Part shown: piece after piece, positions 8,702 through 15,999 of the stretch
How the letters are laid out: each line of letters starts with the position of its first letter
How positions within the stretch are numbered: position 1 is the stretch's first letter
Program-made: the position numbers and the translations under genes
Notes under the pieces: generated by a model
What the model was told of the DNA's origin: nothing
What the model saw: the letters and a program-made list of their open reading frames with translations, nothing else
Database searches by the model: none
Assembly (NCBI GenBank): GCA_937863905.1
Contig: CALMHV010000006.1
Span: 1-17,148, forward strand
Reading direction: 5' to 3'
Length of the DNA: 17,148 bases
DNA from: an uncultured Bacillota bacterium
GTDB lineage: Bacteria > Bacillota > Sulfobacillia > UBA995 > UBA9673

Positions 8702-9778
8702 TCAGCCCCCGATCTTGGACATCTGGCGCTTGGAAAGCTCCGGACGGCGTTCGGCCATCCGGTGGGCCTGAGGTTTCATCTCCACAGCCTGGGCCAGAAG
8801 GGCGGCGAGTTCGGCCTGAGGGGCGCCCGCCCGGAGCGGCCCGGCCAGGTCGATAGCGAAGGGCGAGGCCAGGCAAGGGTGGACCTGGCCGTCGGAGGTG
8901 AGGCGCAAGCGGTTGCAGGACGCACAGAAACCGTGGGTCATGGGGCTGATGACGCCCACGTGGCCCCGGCCGAGACGGAAGTACCGGGCCGGGCCGGCCC
9001 CGTACGGCCCGCGGCCCCCGCCGGTTTGCTCCCCGGCGCCGCTGGTCTCCTCAAAGGGCAGACCCCGGACGCCGGCCAGCCTCGCCAGACGCTCGGCAAT
9101 CTCGCCGGCCGGGACAAGGGCCGTCTCGCCCCAGACCCGCCCCTGCCCCAGGGGCATGAGTTCGATGAACCGCCAGATGAGGGCCGGTCCCAGGGAAGCG
9201 AGACGCCCGGCCGCCTGTCCGATGCCGGCCGCCTGTCCGATGCCGGCCGCCAGGAGGGCCATGTCCTCGACCTCGTCGTCGTTGAGGCCCCGGATGACCA
9301 CGGTGTTGACCTTGACCGGGGCGAAGCCCGCGGCCAGGGCGGCCTCCAGACCAACCCAGGCCTCCCGGAAATGGTCCGTCCTCGTTATCTCCCGGTAACG
9401 GTCGGGACGCAGCGTGTCGAAGGAGATGTTGACCCGCTTGACCCCGGCCGCGCGAAGGGGCCCGCTCAGGCCGGCCAGGAGGACCCCGTTCGTGGTCAGG
9501 GAGAGGTCGTCGAGGCCGGGCACGGCGGCCAGACCCCGGGCGAGGTCGACGATGCCGCGCCGGACCAGGGGCTCTCCCCCGGTGAGGCGCACCGACCGGA
9601 CCCCCAGGGTAACGGCGGCCCTGACCACCCGCTCTATCTCCTCGAAGCTCAGGATATCCCGGTGGGCCTTGAGGGGAACGCCCTCGGCCGGCATGCAGTA
9701 CACGCACCGCTGGTTGCAGCGGTCGGTGACCGACACCCGGAGATACGAGACCTTGGCCAGGCTGTGTCTTGCCGTCAT
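8702..9778 (-). CDS. moaA: GTP 3',8-cyclase MoaA (radical SAM)
   Basis: MoaA is the radical SAM enzyme that starts molybdopterin synthesis from GTP. The 358-residue product has the SAM-cluster cysteines C21-x3-C25-x2-C28 (CNQRCVYC), LTGGEPLVR, NISFDTL and VKVNTVVIRG. It also has the second cluster motif near the C-terminus (FCASCNRLRLTSDG then PCLAS). The usual double-Gly end is present as IGG. I chose the ATG at 9776-9778, which overlaps the stop of the upstream gene (ATGA). A long upstream open frame lies within that gene and is not coding. Relative to typical MoaA there is an insert before RFIELMPLGQ, made partly by an 18-base tandem duplication. Confidence 0.96.
   Translation of the reverse strand: MTARHSLAKVSYLRVSVTDRCNQRCVYCMPAEGVPLKAHRDILSFEEIERVVRAAVTLGVRSVRLTGGEPLVRRGIVDLARGLAAVPGLDDLSLTTNGVLLAGLSGPLRAAGVKRVNISFDTLRPDRYREITRTDHFREAWVGLEAALAAGFAPVKVNTVVIRGLNDDEVEDMALLAAGIGQAAGIGQAAGRLASLGPALIWRFIELMPLGQGRVWGETALVPAGEIAERLARLAGVRGLPFEETSGAGEQTGGGRGPYGAGPARYFRLGRGHVGVISPMTHGFCASCNRLRLTSDGQVHPCLASPFAIDLAGPLRAGAPQAELAALLAQAVEMKPQAHRMAERRPELSKRQMSKIGG
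9209..9251. repeat. 18-bp tandem duplication inside moaA
   Basis: Two identical adjacent 18-base units (GGCCGCCTGTCCGATGCC, 9209-9226 and 9227-9244) are followed by seven bases of a third copy. The unit length is a multiple of three, so moaA stays in frame and the protein reads GIGQAAGIGQAAG. It sits in a loop before the RFIELMPLG strand, where length variation should be tolerated. Confidence 0.9.
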
Positions 9779-11793
9779 AACGTCACTTCTTTCCCCGTGT
9801 CCCTGAGGTCGTAGCCGCCCAGCGACATGGCCGCCCCGCGGAACTCCGGGTCGCCGGCCAGTATCTCGCGGAGAAGGACCAGCCGCGGGTCGGCGTCGAG
9901 TTCCGGCAGGAAGGCAAGGTCGTACCTCTCCTCGGCCACCGGCACGAACTCGAGCCCGAGGGCCCCGGCCGCGGCCTGGAGGCCCAGTCCCGCGTCGGCC
10001 GCCCCGGAGGCCACGGCCGAGGCCACGCCCAGGTGCGAACCCTCTTCCCGGTCGTAGCCGGTGATGTCCGTAGCCTTTAGACCGCCCCGCCGCAGGAGGT
10101 AGTCGAGAAGCACCCGCGTTCCCGAACCCCTCTGCCGGTTGATGAAGACGACCCCGGGACGGAAGAGGTCCTCGAGGCCCCCGATCTTCTTGGGGTTCCC
10201 CGGACGGAGGATGAGCCCCTGCTGCCGCCAGGCGAGAGTCAGCAGGCGAACCTGGCGCCCGGGCAGCAGCCGGCGGACCCACGAAGCGTTGTACTCGCCG
10301 GTCTCCTCGTCCAAGAGGTGGGTGCCGGCCAGATGGCACAGACCGTCGCGCAGGGCCAGAAGGCCTCCCGTGCTCCCGACGCGCCCGGTGGAGAGCGCAA
10401 GGGATGGGTCGCGGGCGGCGAGCCGCGAGGAGAGCAGGTCCAGGAGGAGATCATGGCTTCCGGTCACGAGAAGGGCGCGGTCGATGGCCGCCCGGGGGCG
10501 GATGAGGGTCACGGTGACCGTCTCCCCGGCGTCGAGCCCCTCGCGCGAGGCCGGGACCAGGACCGTCCCGTCCGCCTGGGACAGGGCCGAAAGCAGACCG
10601 GCGCCGCGGGGCAGGGGGACGGCGATGTGGCGGGCGGGGTCACCGGCCTCCGCGCGGCCACCGGCGACCGCGCGGCCGATGAGACCGACCTTGACCCGGA
10701 CGAACTCATCAACCCCGATGGGCGACGGGATGGACCGCCCGAGACGGGCCGCCAATCGCTCAGGCTCGGGCGGCGCCTGTCCCTGCCAGGCGAAGATGAG
10801 CGGCCGGACGAAAAGGTCGAGGGCGAGGGCCGACGACACGGGATAACCGGGGAGCCCGATGACGGGCTTGGCTAAAGACGCCGCCCCGGCCAGCCGCGCC
10901 ACGCCGAGGACGACCGGCTTCCCCGGGCGCACGGCCACCCCGTGCACGGCGACCTGACCTCGCTCGGCGATGACACGGGCGGTGAAGTCGCCGCGCCCGG
11001 CGGACGAGCCGGCCCCGATGAGGACCAGGTCCGACGTGGCCAGGGCCCGGTCCAAGGCCTCGCCGATGAGGCGCGGGTCGTCGGGAACCGGGGGCAGCAG
11101 ATGAACGGTGGCGCCCCAACTCTCCAGGGCGAGGCGGGCCACCGTCCCGTTGGTCTCGATGATCTGCCCGGGCCTGGGGCGGTCGGCGAGAGGGCTGACG
11201 ACCTCATCGCCCGTCGGGATGAAGGTCACGACCGGGCGGCGCCAGACCTTGATCGTCCTCACGCCCGCGGCGAGCAGGAGTCCGGCGTCGGCCGGACCAA
11301 GCCGATGGTTCTGGCCGAAGAGGACCTGGCCGGCCACGATGTCCTCGCCCTGGACCCTGACGTGCTGCCAGGGATGGAGGGCGGCCTGGAGTTCAATGGT
11401 CGCCTCGACCAGGATGGCGTCCTCGAGGGGGACCACGGCATCGCACCCCGCGGGGAGAAGGTCGCCGGTGTCGATGCGGATAGCTGTCGGGGCAGCGGGA
11501 GGCTCGGCGCCGCCCGCGCCGCCCGCGCCGGGAACGCCTCCGGCGACCGGCAGCCGCACCGGAGTCCGCTCCGCCGCCCCGTAGGTGTCGACGGCCCGGA
11601 GGGCGTAGCCGTCCATGGCCGCGGCGTGGTAGTGCGGCGAGGAGAGTTCCGCTAGAACGAGGCCGGCCGTGACCCGCCCGCAGGTCGTCTCCGAAGCGAC
11701 CTCCTCGGCCCCGAGCGGCCTTGAGTCCACCAGAGCGGCAAAGCGCGAGCAGGCCTGGGGGAGCGGTGTGGCCTCAACGTATATCTTAGACAA
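9775..11793 (-). CDS. moeA: MoeA fused to a periplasmic-binding-protein-like domain
   Basis: The 672-residue protein has a full MoeA part (about 1-433): AAAMDGYALRA (57-67), FIPTGDEVVS (191-200), an AGSSAGRGDF segment and VIGLPGYPVSSALALD. MoeA inserts molybdate or tungstate into adenylated molybdopterin. Residues about 434-672 are a PBP-like (LysR/ModA-type substrate-binding) domain, with GSTGGLLALRDGLCHLAGTH, LLDEETGEYN, NRQRGSGTRVLLDYLL and EEGSHLGVASAVASGAADAG. This fusion is known in anaerobic Firmicutes and archaea; the second domain may bind the metal oxyanion, which is an inference. The start is TTG at 11791-11793 with a GAGGTG ribosome site. It overlaps the end of the preceding moeA by eight bases and the following moaA by four. 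A second, shorter MoeA lies immediately upstream. Confidence 0.93.
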   Translation of the reverse strand: MSKIYVEATPLPQACSRFAALVDSRPLGAEEVASETTCGRVTAGLVLAELSSPHYHAAAMDGYALRAVDTYGAAERTPVRLPVAGGVPGAGGAGGAEPPAAPTAIRIDTGDLLPAGCDAVVPLEDAILVEATIELQAALHPWQHVRVQGEDIVAGQVLFGQNHRLGPADAGLLLAAGVRTIKVWRRPVVTFIPTGDEVVSPLADRPRPGQIIETNGTVARLALESWGATVHLLPPVPDDPRLIGEALDRALATSDLVLIGAGSSAGRGDFTARVIAERGQVAVHGVAVRPGKPVVLGVARLAGAASLAKPVIGLPGYPVSSALALDLFVRPLIFAWQGQAPPEPERLAARLGRSIPSPIGVDEFVRVKVGLIGRAVAGGRAEAGDPARHIAVPLPRGAGLLSALSQADGTVLVPASREGLDAGETVTVTLIRPRAAIDRALLVTGSHDLLLDLLSSRLAARDPSLALSTGRVGSTGGLLALRDGLCHLAGTHLLDEETGEYNASWVRRLLPGRQVRLLTLAWRQQGLILRPGNPKKIGGLEDLFRPGVVFINRQRGSGTRVLLDYLLRRGGLKATDITGYDREEGSHLGVASAVASGAADAGLGLQAAAGALGLEFVPVAEERYDLAFLPELDADPRLVLLREILAGDPEFRGAAMSLGGYDLRDTGKEVTL

Positions 11794-13114
11794 GAGGGAT
11801 CACCTCGACCAGGGCTCCGGCCTCCAGCCCCCGGCGCCCGACGGGGATGTGGACCAGCCCGTCCGCGTGCGCGAGCATGGTGATGAGACCGGACTTACCC
11901 GGGACGGGCTCGGCCAGAAGACCGCCGGCCGAAGCGTCCTTGGACCAGAAAAGGTGAACGCAAAGGTATTCGTCGCGGCCTTGGTCGGACGAGACGGCCG
12001 TGGCCAGACGGGCGGTGAGGGCGGGCTGGGCGGTCTCTTCGAGACTGGCCGCTTCCCACGCCGGCAGGGTCTCGCCGCCGGCAATCCGCAGGGCGAGCCG
12101 GGCCAGCAGGCTGTAGACGACCAGCCCGGACACGGGGTGGCCCGGCAGACCGAAGACAGGCGCCCGGCGGGGGCCGCAGAGGCCGTAGATGGTGGGCTTG
12201 CCGGGCTTGAGAGCCAGCCCGTGGAAGAGGACGCCGGGCGGCCCCAGTTCAGCGATGACCGCGGCCGTATGGTCGCGGGCGCCGACCGAACTGCCGCCCA
12301 GGATGAGCACGAGGTCGGCGGGGCGGTCGCCCGCCGCGCCTCCGGCCCCGAGGGCGGAGGAGACCGCCTCGGCCAGGGCCTCCTTGCGGTCGGGGACGAT
12401 GTCCGTCACGCGGACCTCTCCCCCATCGCGCTCGATGAGGGCGGCCAGGGCCACCGAGGTGATGTCCCGCACCTGGCCGATGCCGCAGGACGGGCTGGCG
12501 GCCGGGATGATCTCATCCCCGGTCGGGATGACGACCACAAGCGGCGAGCGGCGGCAGGCCACCTCGCGGACCCCCACCGCGGCCAGGACGCCCAGGTCGG
12601 CCGGGGTGAGGCGGCGTCCGGCAACCAGGACTTCCGTCCCACGGCCGACGTCCTCGCCGGTCCGGACCACGTTCTCGCCCGGCGCGGCCGGGCGCGAGAC
12701 CTCGACCAGGCCGGACCCAGGGGTGACGGCGTGCTCGATCATGACCACGGCGTCGGCGCCGGCCGGGAGCATCCCGCCCGTGGGAACGGAGACCGCCTGC
12801 CCGGGCCCGACGGCGAGACCGGCCTCCTGGCCCATGGGCACCTGGCCGGCTTCGAACAGGAGGCACGGCGCGCTCTCGCCCGCCCCGAAAGTGTCGGCGG
12901 CCCGCACGGCGTACCCGTCGACCGTGGAGCGGTCAAAGCCCGGGACGTCCTCGGCGGCCAGGACGGAGGCGGCCAGGACACGGCCGGCCGCGCGGGCGGT
13001 CGGCACGACCTCCGCCGGGGAGGGGCCCCCCCTGACGGGTCCCTCCCCGGACGCGGCGGGTCCGGTCCGGGGCGGAAGCAGGCTCTCCAGGACCAAGCGC
13101 TTGGCCCGGCCCAA
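11786..13114 (-). CDS. moeA: Molybdopterin molybdenumtransferase MoeA
   Basis: This is a stand-alone MoeA of about 442 residues. It shows GFDRSTVDGYAVRA (Val where many MoeA have Met), VPTGGMLPAGADAVVMIEH, VVIPTGDEII, LILGGSSVGARDHT and VFGLPGHPVSGLVV, and it ends in the C-terminal beta domain. It would insert the metal into MPT-AMP together with, or as an alternative to, the longer MoeA fusion encoded next. The start is uncertain: the frame has no ATG or GTG in the right place. I chose the TTG at 13112-13114, 23 bases after the tupC stop. A CTG at 13139-13141 or an ATT at 13118-13120 would restore the family-typical start (IISLGRAKRLVLE). The open frame reaching upstream lies inside tupC and is not coding. 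Confidence 0.92.
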   Translation of the reverse strand: MGRAKRLVLESLLPPRTGPAASGEGPVRGGPSPAEVVPTARAAGRVLAASVLAAEDVPGFDRSTVDGYAVRAADTFGAGESAPCLLFEAGQVPMGQEAGLAVGPGQAVSVPTGGMLPAGADAVVMIEHAVTPGSGLVEVSRPAAPGENVVRTGEDVGRGTEVLVAGRRLTPADLGVLAAVGVREVACRRSPLVVVIPTGDEIIPAASPSCGIGQVRDITSVALAALIERDGGEVRVTDIVPDRKEALAEAVSSALGAGGAAGDRPADLVLILGGSSVGARDHTAAVIAELGPPGVLFHGLALKPGKPTIYGLCGPRRAPVFGLPGHPVSGLVVYSLLARLALRIAGGETLPAWEAASLEETAQPALTARLATAVSSDQGRDEYLCVHLFWSKDASAGGLLAEPVPGKSGLITMLAHADGLVHIPVGRRGLEAGALVEVIPLV

Positions 13115-13137
13115 AGAAATGATGTCTCGGTACCCGA

Positions 13138-13929
13138 TCAGAAGACCATTTCCCCTTCCACGAAAGCTTTCGTCCGGGGATCCGCCGGCCGCCCGAAGAC
13201 ATCGCGGGTCGGCCCGGCCTCGACTAGTCTTCCCGCCACGAGAAGACCGGTCCTTCCAGCGATACGTCTGGCCTGGAACAAGTTGTGGGTCACGAGGAGA
13301 ATCGCCGGGCGCCAGTCGCTCCCGCCGGCGGCCGCGACAAGGGCCCGCTCGATGATCCCGACGTTGGCCGGGTCGAGGTTGGCTGTCGGCTCGTCCAGGA
13401 GAAGGACCTCCGGCCTGATCACGAAGGCCCGGGCCACCGCGACGCGCTGGGCCTCGCCCGCCGAGAGGGAACGGCACGAGGTTAAGGCGAGGGCCCCGAG
13501 CCCAAGGTCGTCGAGGACCCGGGTCACGGCCGCTTCCGCTCCGGGGCCGGCGCGGCCACGGAGTTCGAGCCCCAGGACCACGTTGTCGCGCACGCTGCCC
13601 GTGAAGAGAACGGGGTTCTGGGAGACGAAGGCCAGCCCGCGACGCCAGGAGAGGAGATCGCCCGGAGAGGGGCCCACGGCGGGGGGACTCGCCGCCCACG
13701 TCGCGTCTTTGAACCGGACCTCGCCCGCGCTCGGCCTTTCCAGGGTCGCCAGGAGGCGGAGAAGGGTCGTCTTGCCCGACCCGCTCGGACCCATGAGGGC
13801 CAGGATCTCGCCCCGGTGGAGGGCGATCTCCCCCACGTCCAGCACGGTGCGTTCGCCGTAGGAACGCCGGAGGCCGGTCGCCGTCATGACCGGCGAGGCA
13901 GCCTCCGAGAGGGATGTCCTGGCCTTCAT
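13138..13929 (-). CDS. tupC: Tungstate ABC transporter ATP-binding protein
   Basis: TupC powers uptake by the permease TupB. The 263-residue ATPase has Walker A GPSGSGKT (47-54), a Q-loop Gln104 in SQNPVLF, the signature LSAGEAQR (155-162, Ala for the usual first Gly), Walker B LLLDEP (176-181) and the switch His215 in LLVTHN. No C-terminal Mop domain is present, unlike many ModC proteins, which fits a Tup-type rather than Mod-type transporter. The ATG overlaps the tupB stop (ATGA) and follows a GGAGG ribosome site by seven bases. An internal ATG at residue 15 is a weaker alternative. Confidence 0.92.
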   Translation of the reverse strand: MKARTSLSEAASPVMTATGLRRSYGERTVLDVGEIALHRGEILALMGPSGSGKTTLLRLLATLERPSAGEVRFKDATWAASPPAVGPSPGDLLSWRRGLAFVSQNPVLFTGSVRDNVVLGLELRGRAGPGAEAAVTRVLDDLGLGALALTSCRSLSAGEAQRVAVARAFVIRPEVLLLDEPTANLDPANVGIIERALVAAAGGSDWRPAILLVTHNLFQARRIAGRTGLLVAGRLVEAGPTRDVFGRPADPRTKAFVEGEMVF

Positions 13930-14591
13930 CGTCCGCCCTCCTTCCCGACCTGCAGCCGGTGGACGTAGGAGTTGATGGCAAAGCCGATGACCAGGAGCAC
14001 CGCGCCCAGGACCAGAGCGTCGCCGAAGTTGCCCCGCCTCGTCTCCAGGAGGATGGCCGTCGTCATGACCCGCGTCTCGCCGCGGATATTGCCCCCGACG
14101 AGCATCACCGCCCCCACCTCGGCGGTGGCCCGGCCGAGACCGGCGACGATGGCCGAGAACACGGCCGGACGGGCCTCCCGCACGACCAGAAGGCGCGTCT
14201 GCCGGGGCGTCGCGCCGAGAGCCACGGCCGTCTCGCGGTACCGCCGGTCGCGTTCCTCCACGGCCACGGCCACGAGCCCGGTGATGATGGGCGTGACCAG
14301 GACCCACTGGGCGATGATCATGGCCGCCGGGGTGAAAAGGAGGTTCAGGCTCCCGAAGGGGCCCTGTTTGGAGATGGCGATGTAGACCAGGAGCCCCGCC
14401 ACGGTCGGGGGCAGCCCCATGAGGGTATAGAGGACGCGCAAGACGACGGCCCGGCCCCGGAACCGGGAAAGCCCGAGCGCCGTCCCCAGCGGCACCGCCG
14501 CCGCCGCCGCGAGGAGAACGGCCGTCCCCGACACGGCCAGGGACAGGAGGATGATGCCTCCTAGTTCAGACCAGGAGCTGACCCCGAACAA
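13926..14591 (-). CDS. tupB: Tungstate ABC transporter permease
   Basis: This 221-residue integral membrane protein has about five hydrophobic segments, including residues about 11-38, 50-72, 85-105 and 194-211. It carries the permease loop region (ETAVALGATPRQTRLLVVREARP), which contacts the ATPase, and GLGRATAEVGAVMLVGGNI, as in TupB-type permeases. It would move tungstate from TupA across the membrane. The start is TTG at 14589-14591, eight bases after GGGGAGG. It follows tupA by 23 bases and overlaps tupC by four. Confidence 0.92.
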   Translation of the reverse strand: MFGVSSWSELGGIILLSLAVSGTAVLLAAAAAVPLGTALGLSRFRGRAVVLRVLYTLMGLPPTVAGLLVYIAISKQGPFGSLNLLFTPAAMIIAQWVLVTPIITGLVAVAVEERDRRYRETAVALGATPRQTRLLVVREARPAVFSAIVAGLGRATAEVGAVMLVGGNIRGETRVMTTAILLETRRGNFGDALVLGAVLLVIGFAINSYVHRLQVGKEGGR

Positions 14592-14614
14592 AGACCCGAC
14601 CTCCCCGAAAAACC

Positions 14615-15460
14615 CTACGGCAGCAGCCAGAAGAGCGGCTGGCCGTACTTATCCGCGCCGAAGGTGCTGATGATCTGGCGGGCCTCCTCGGAGGCGAGGT
14701 AGGCCGTGAAGGCCTCCGCCAGCTTTCCGTTGACGTTCGGGTGCGACACCGGGTCCACGATGATGACCGCGTACGGGTTGTAGAGGTCCTGGCCGCCCTC
14801 GAAGACGACGGCCAACTCGCCCTGACCGTAGCGGGCAAGATAGGTGGCCCGGTCGGTCAGGGTGTACCCGCCCTGTTCCGCGGTCATCCGGAGCGTGTCC
14901 CCCATGCCGGCGCCGACTTCCTGGTACCAGGCGCCCTCGGTAGCGAGGCTGAACTTGGCCCAGAGGCCCTTCTCCTTCTTGTCCGTGCCGGAGTCGTCGC
15001 CGCGCGAGAGGAAGACGGCCTTGCCCTCGGCTCCGGCCGCGCTGATGGCCACAAACAGGCTCTGGATGTCCGGCTTTCCCCGCAGGGCCAGCGGGTCGTT
15101 AGGCGGGCCGACCACGATGAAGTCGTTGTACATGAGGGGCGTCCGCGAGAGGCCGTGTCCCTCGGCCATGAAGGTCTGCTCGGCCGCGGGCGAATGCACC
15201 AGGAGGACATCGGCGTCGCCGTTCCGGCCAAGCTCCAGGGCCTGGCCGCTCCCGACGGCCACCACGTCGACCTTGCCTTTGTTGGCCGCCTCGAACGGCG
15301 GCAGGAGGACATCAAGCAGCCCGGAGTCGTAGGTGCTCGTCGTCGTGGCCAGGGTGAGCGTGCGCGCGTCGTCCCAACGGTTATGGACGTAGAAGCCGCC
15401 CCAGCCAAGCAGGCCGAGGACGGCGAGGCCGGCGAGGACGATGCCGACTCGTCTGGTCAT
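14615..15460 (-). CDS. tupA: Tungstate-binding protein TupA
   Basis: TupA captures tungstate outside the membrane for TupBC. The 281-residue product has a basic start and a hydrophobic stretch (5-25). It then carries the TupA signature TTTSTYDSGLLD (39-50), AVGSGQALELGRNGDADVLL and LMYNDFIVVGP, which are diagnostic of the Tup family rather than ModA. The hydrophobic stretch has no cysteine lipobox, so it is either cleaved as a normal signal or kept as an N-terminal anchor. The ATG at 15458-15460 follows GGAGAGGGG; the frame upstream of it is inside the leader of the gene and shows no similarity. The specificity (tungstate over molybdate) is inferred from the family. Confidence 0.94.
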   Translation of the reverse strand: MTRRVGIVLAGLAVLGLLGWGGFYVHNRWDDARTLTLATTTSTYDSGLLDVLLPPFEAANKGKVDVVAVGSGQALELGRNGDADVLLVHSPAAEQTFMAEGHGLSRTPLMYNDFIVVGPPNDPLALRGKPDIQSLFVAISAAGAEGKAVFLSRGDDSGTDKKEKGLWAKFSLATEGAWYQEVGAGMGDTLRMTAEQGGYTLTDRATYLARYGQGELAVVFEGGQDLYNPYAVIIVDPVSHPNVNGKLAEAFTAYLASEEARQIISTFGADKYGQPLFWLLP

Positions 15461-15498
15461 GAACCGTACCCCTCTCCAGTGGGTCAGAAGGTGATGCC

Positions 15499-15723
15499 CT
15501 ACGACTTCCGCGACCGCCGCCCGAAACACCCGAGCTGGCAGGCGACGATCTTGACCCCCAGCCGGTCGCAGGCTTCGCCAACGGCCTGGGGGCGGCAGCC
15601 CAGCCGCTCACAGAGGGCCAGGGCCTGGGCGCAGGCTATCGAGCCGTCCCTGGCCTCGGCCAGAAGAGCGTCGCCAAGAGTCTTCTCGCGGTCGTTCCCC
15701 TTCGCGTTCGGGTGGTCGGTCAC
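15499..15723 (-). CDS. Small cysteine-rich conserved protein, first gene of the operon
   Basis: The 74-residue product has a strong AAAGGAGGT ribosome site nine bases before a GTG start, so it is very likely translated. It has six cysteines (31, 38, 43, 52, 62, 66). The part CAQALALCERLGCRPQAVGE then DRLGVKIVACQLGCFG reads as two short helices followed by a CxxxC end. I recall similar sequences among short Firmicutes hypothetical proteins but cannot name a characterised family. No signal peptide or membrane segment is present. It stands directly after the riboswitch/terminator leader and 38 bases before tupA, so it is co-regulated with tungstate uptake and cofactor synthesis. A metal or Fe-S binding or regulatory role is only a guess. 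Confidence 0.75.
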   Translation of the reverse strand: MTDHPNAKGNDREKTLGDALLAEARDGSIACAQALALCERLGCRPQAVGEACDRLGVKIVACQLGCFGRRSRKS

Positions 15724-15759
15724 GGCCAGGCGACCTCCTTTCCGGCCAGCCAGACAGGC

Positions 15760-15788
15760 AAAAGCCGGCGCCCGTGGGGAGCGCCGGC
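15760..15788 (-). terminator. Intrinsic terminator in the operon leader
   Basis: On the minus strand GCCGGCGC (15788-15781) pairs with GCGCCGGC (15771-15764) over a nine-base loop, which can close by two further pairs, and is followed by TTTT (15763-15760). It lies between the structured leader RNA and the first gene's ribosome site, so it looks like the expression platform of a transcription-attenuating riboswitch rather than the end of a gene. Confidence 0.75.
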
Positions 15789-15816
15789 CAGGGACACGTT
15801 TGGCCCTGCTGGCTGG

Positions 15817-15955
15817 GCGGCTCCTTTCCGAATACGGGAGGCGCTCCGGTTTCCCGGGGCACCCTTGTCCGACGGCTGTCCCGCCGGAGCCGGCCAGGAG
15901 CCACGACCCAGCGCCGACTGCGGGCTGGGCCAGGGAGGCTCACTGGCTCGGAGCG
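15817..15955 (-). promoter_or_regulatory. Structured leader RNA, candidate Moco/Tuco riboswitch
   Basis: The leader before the Tup/Moco operon folds on paper into several helices. GUGGCUCC (15904-15897) pairs with GGAGCCGC (15824-15817). CCCAGC..CCG with CGG..GCUGGG forms a nine-pair hairpin (15929-15907). GGUGCCCCGG (15863-15854) pairs with CCGGAGCGCC (15849-15840), one mismatch, under a GAAA tetraloop. CCG-UAUU-CGG lies just before AAAGGAG. A GNRA-capped arm is a known feature of the Moco RNA class, and these RNAs sit before molybdenum and tungsten cofactor and transport operons. GCUCC at 15954-15950 could also close against GGAGC, so the outer helix is not settled. A terminator follows at 15760-15788. 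The class is assigned from context and structure only; the ligand (Moco or Tuco) is unknown. Confidence 0.68.
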
Positions 15956-15978
15956 CTTGGTTCCTCTATCTGTGTGGC

Positions 15979-15995
15979 CTGATAGGCGTTATCAG
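15979..15995. promoter_or_regulatory. Short inverted repeat upstream of the leader
   Basis: CTGATA, five bases, then TATCAG form a perfect six-base inverted repeat between the stop of the membrane zinc-ribbon gene and the leader RNA. It could be a protein operator near the operon promoter or a weak hairpin. No clear -35/-10 pair was found here. It does not match the E. coli ModE site as I know it. Confidence 0.35.
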
Positions 15996-15999
15996 CCGG

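Noticed and set aside
11669..13861. 730-codon open frame on the + strand opposite the moeA genes and tupC
   Set aside because: It lies entirely against well-supported genes, has Arg/Gly/Pro-rich shadow composition, and shows no domain signature.
13115..13981. N-terminal extension of the first moeA through tupC
   Set aside because: The extension is an out-of-frame reading of tupC; MoeA similarity begins only around 13120. The same reasoning removes the long extension of moaA (9779-10339).
15724..15999. Cobalamin or c-di-GMP riboswitch in the operon leader
   Set aside because: No B12 box (AGCCAGGA..CC with GCCACTG) and no c-di-GMP core was found; the GNRA-capped arm and gene context fit the Moco class better.
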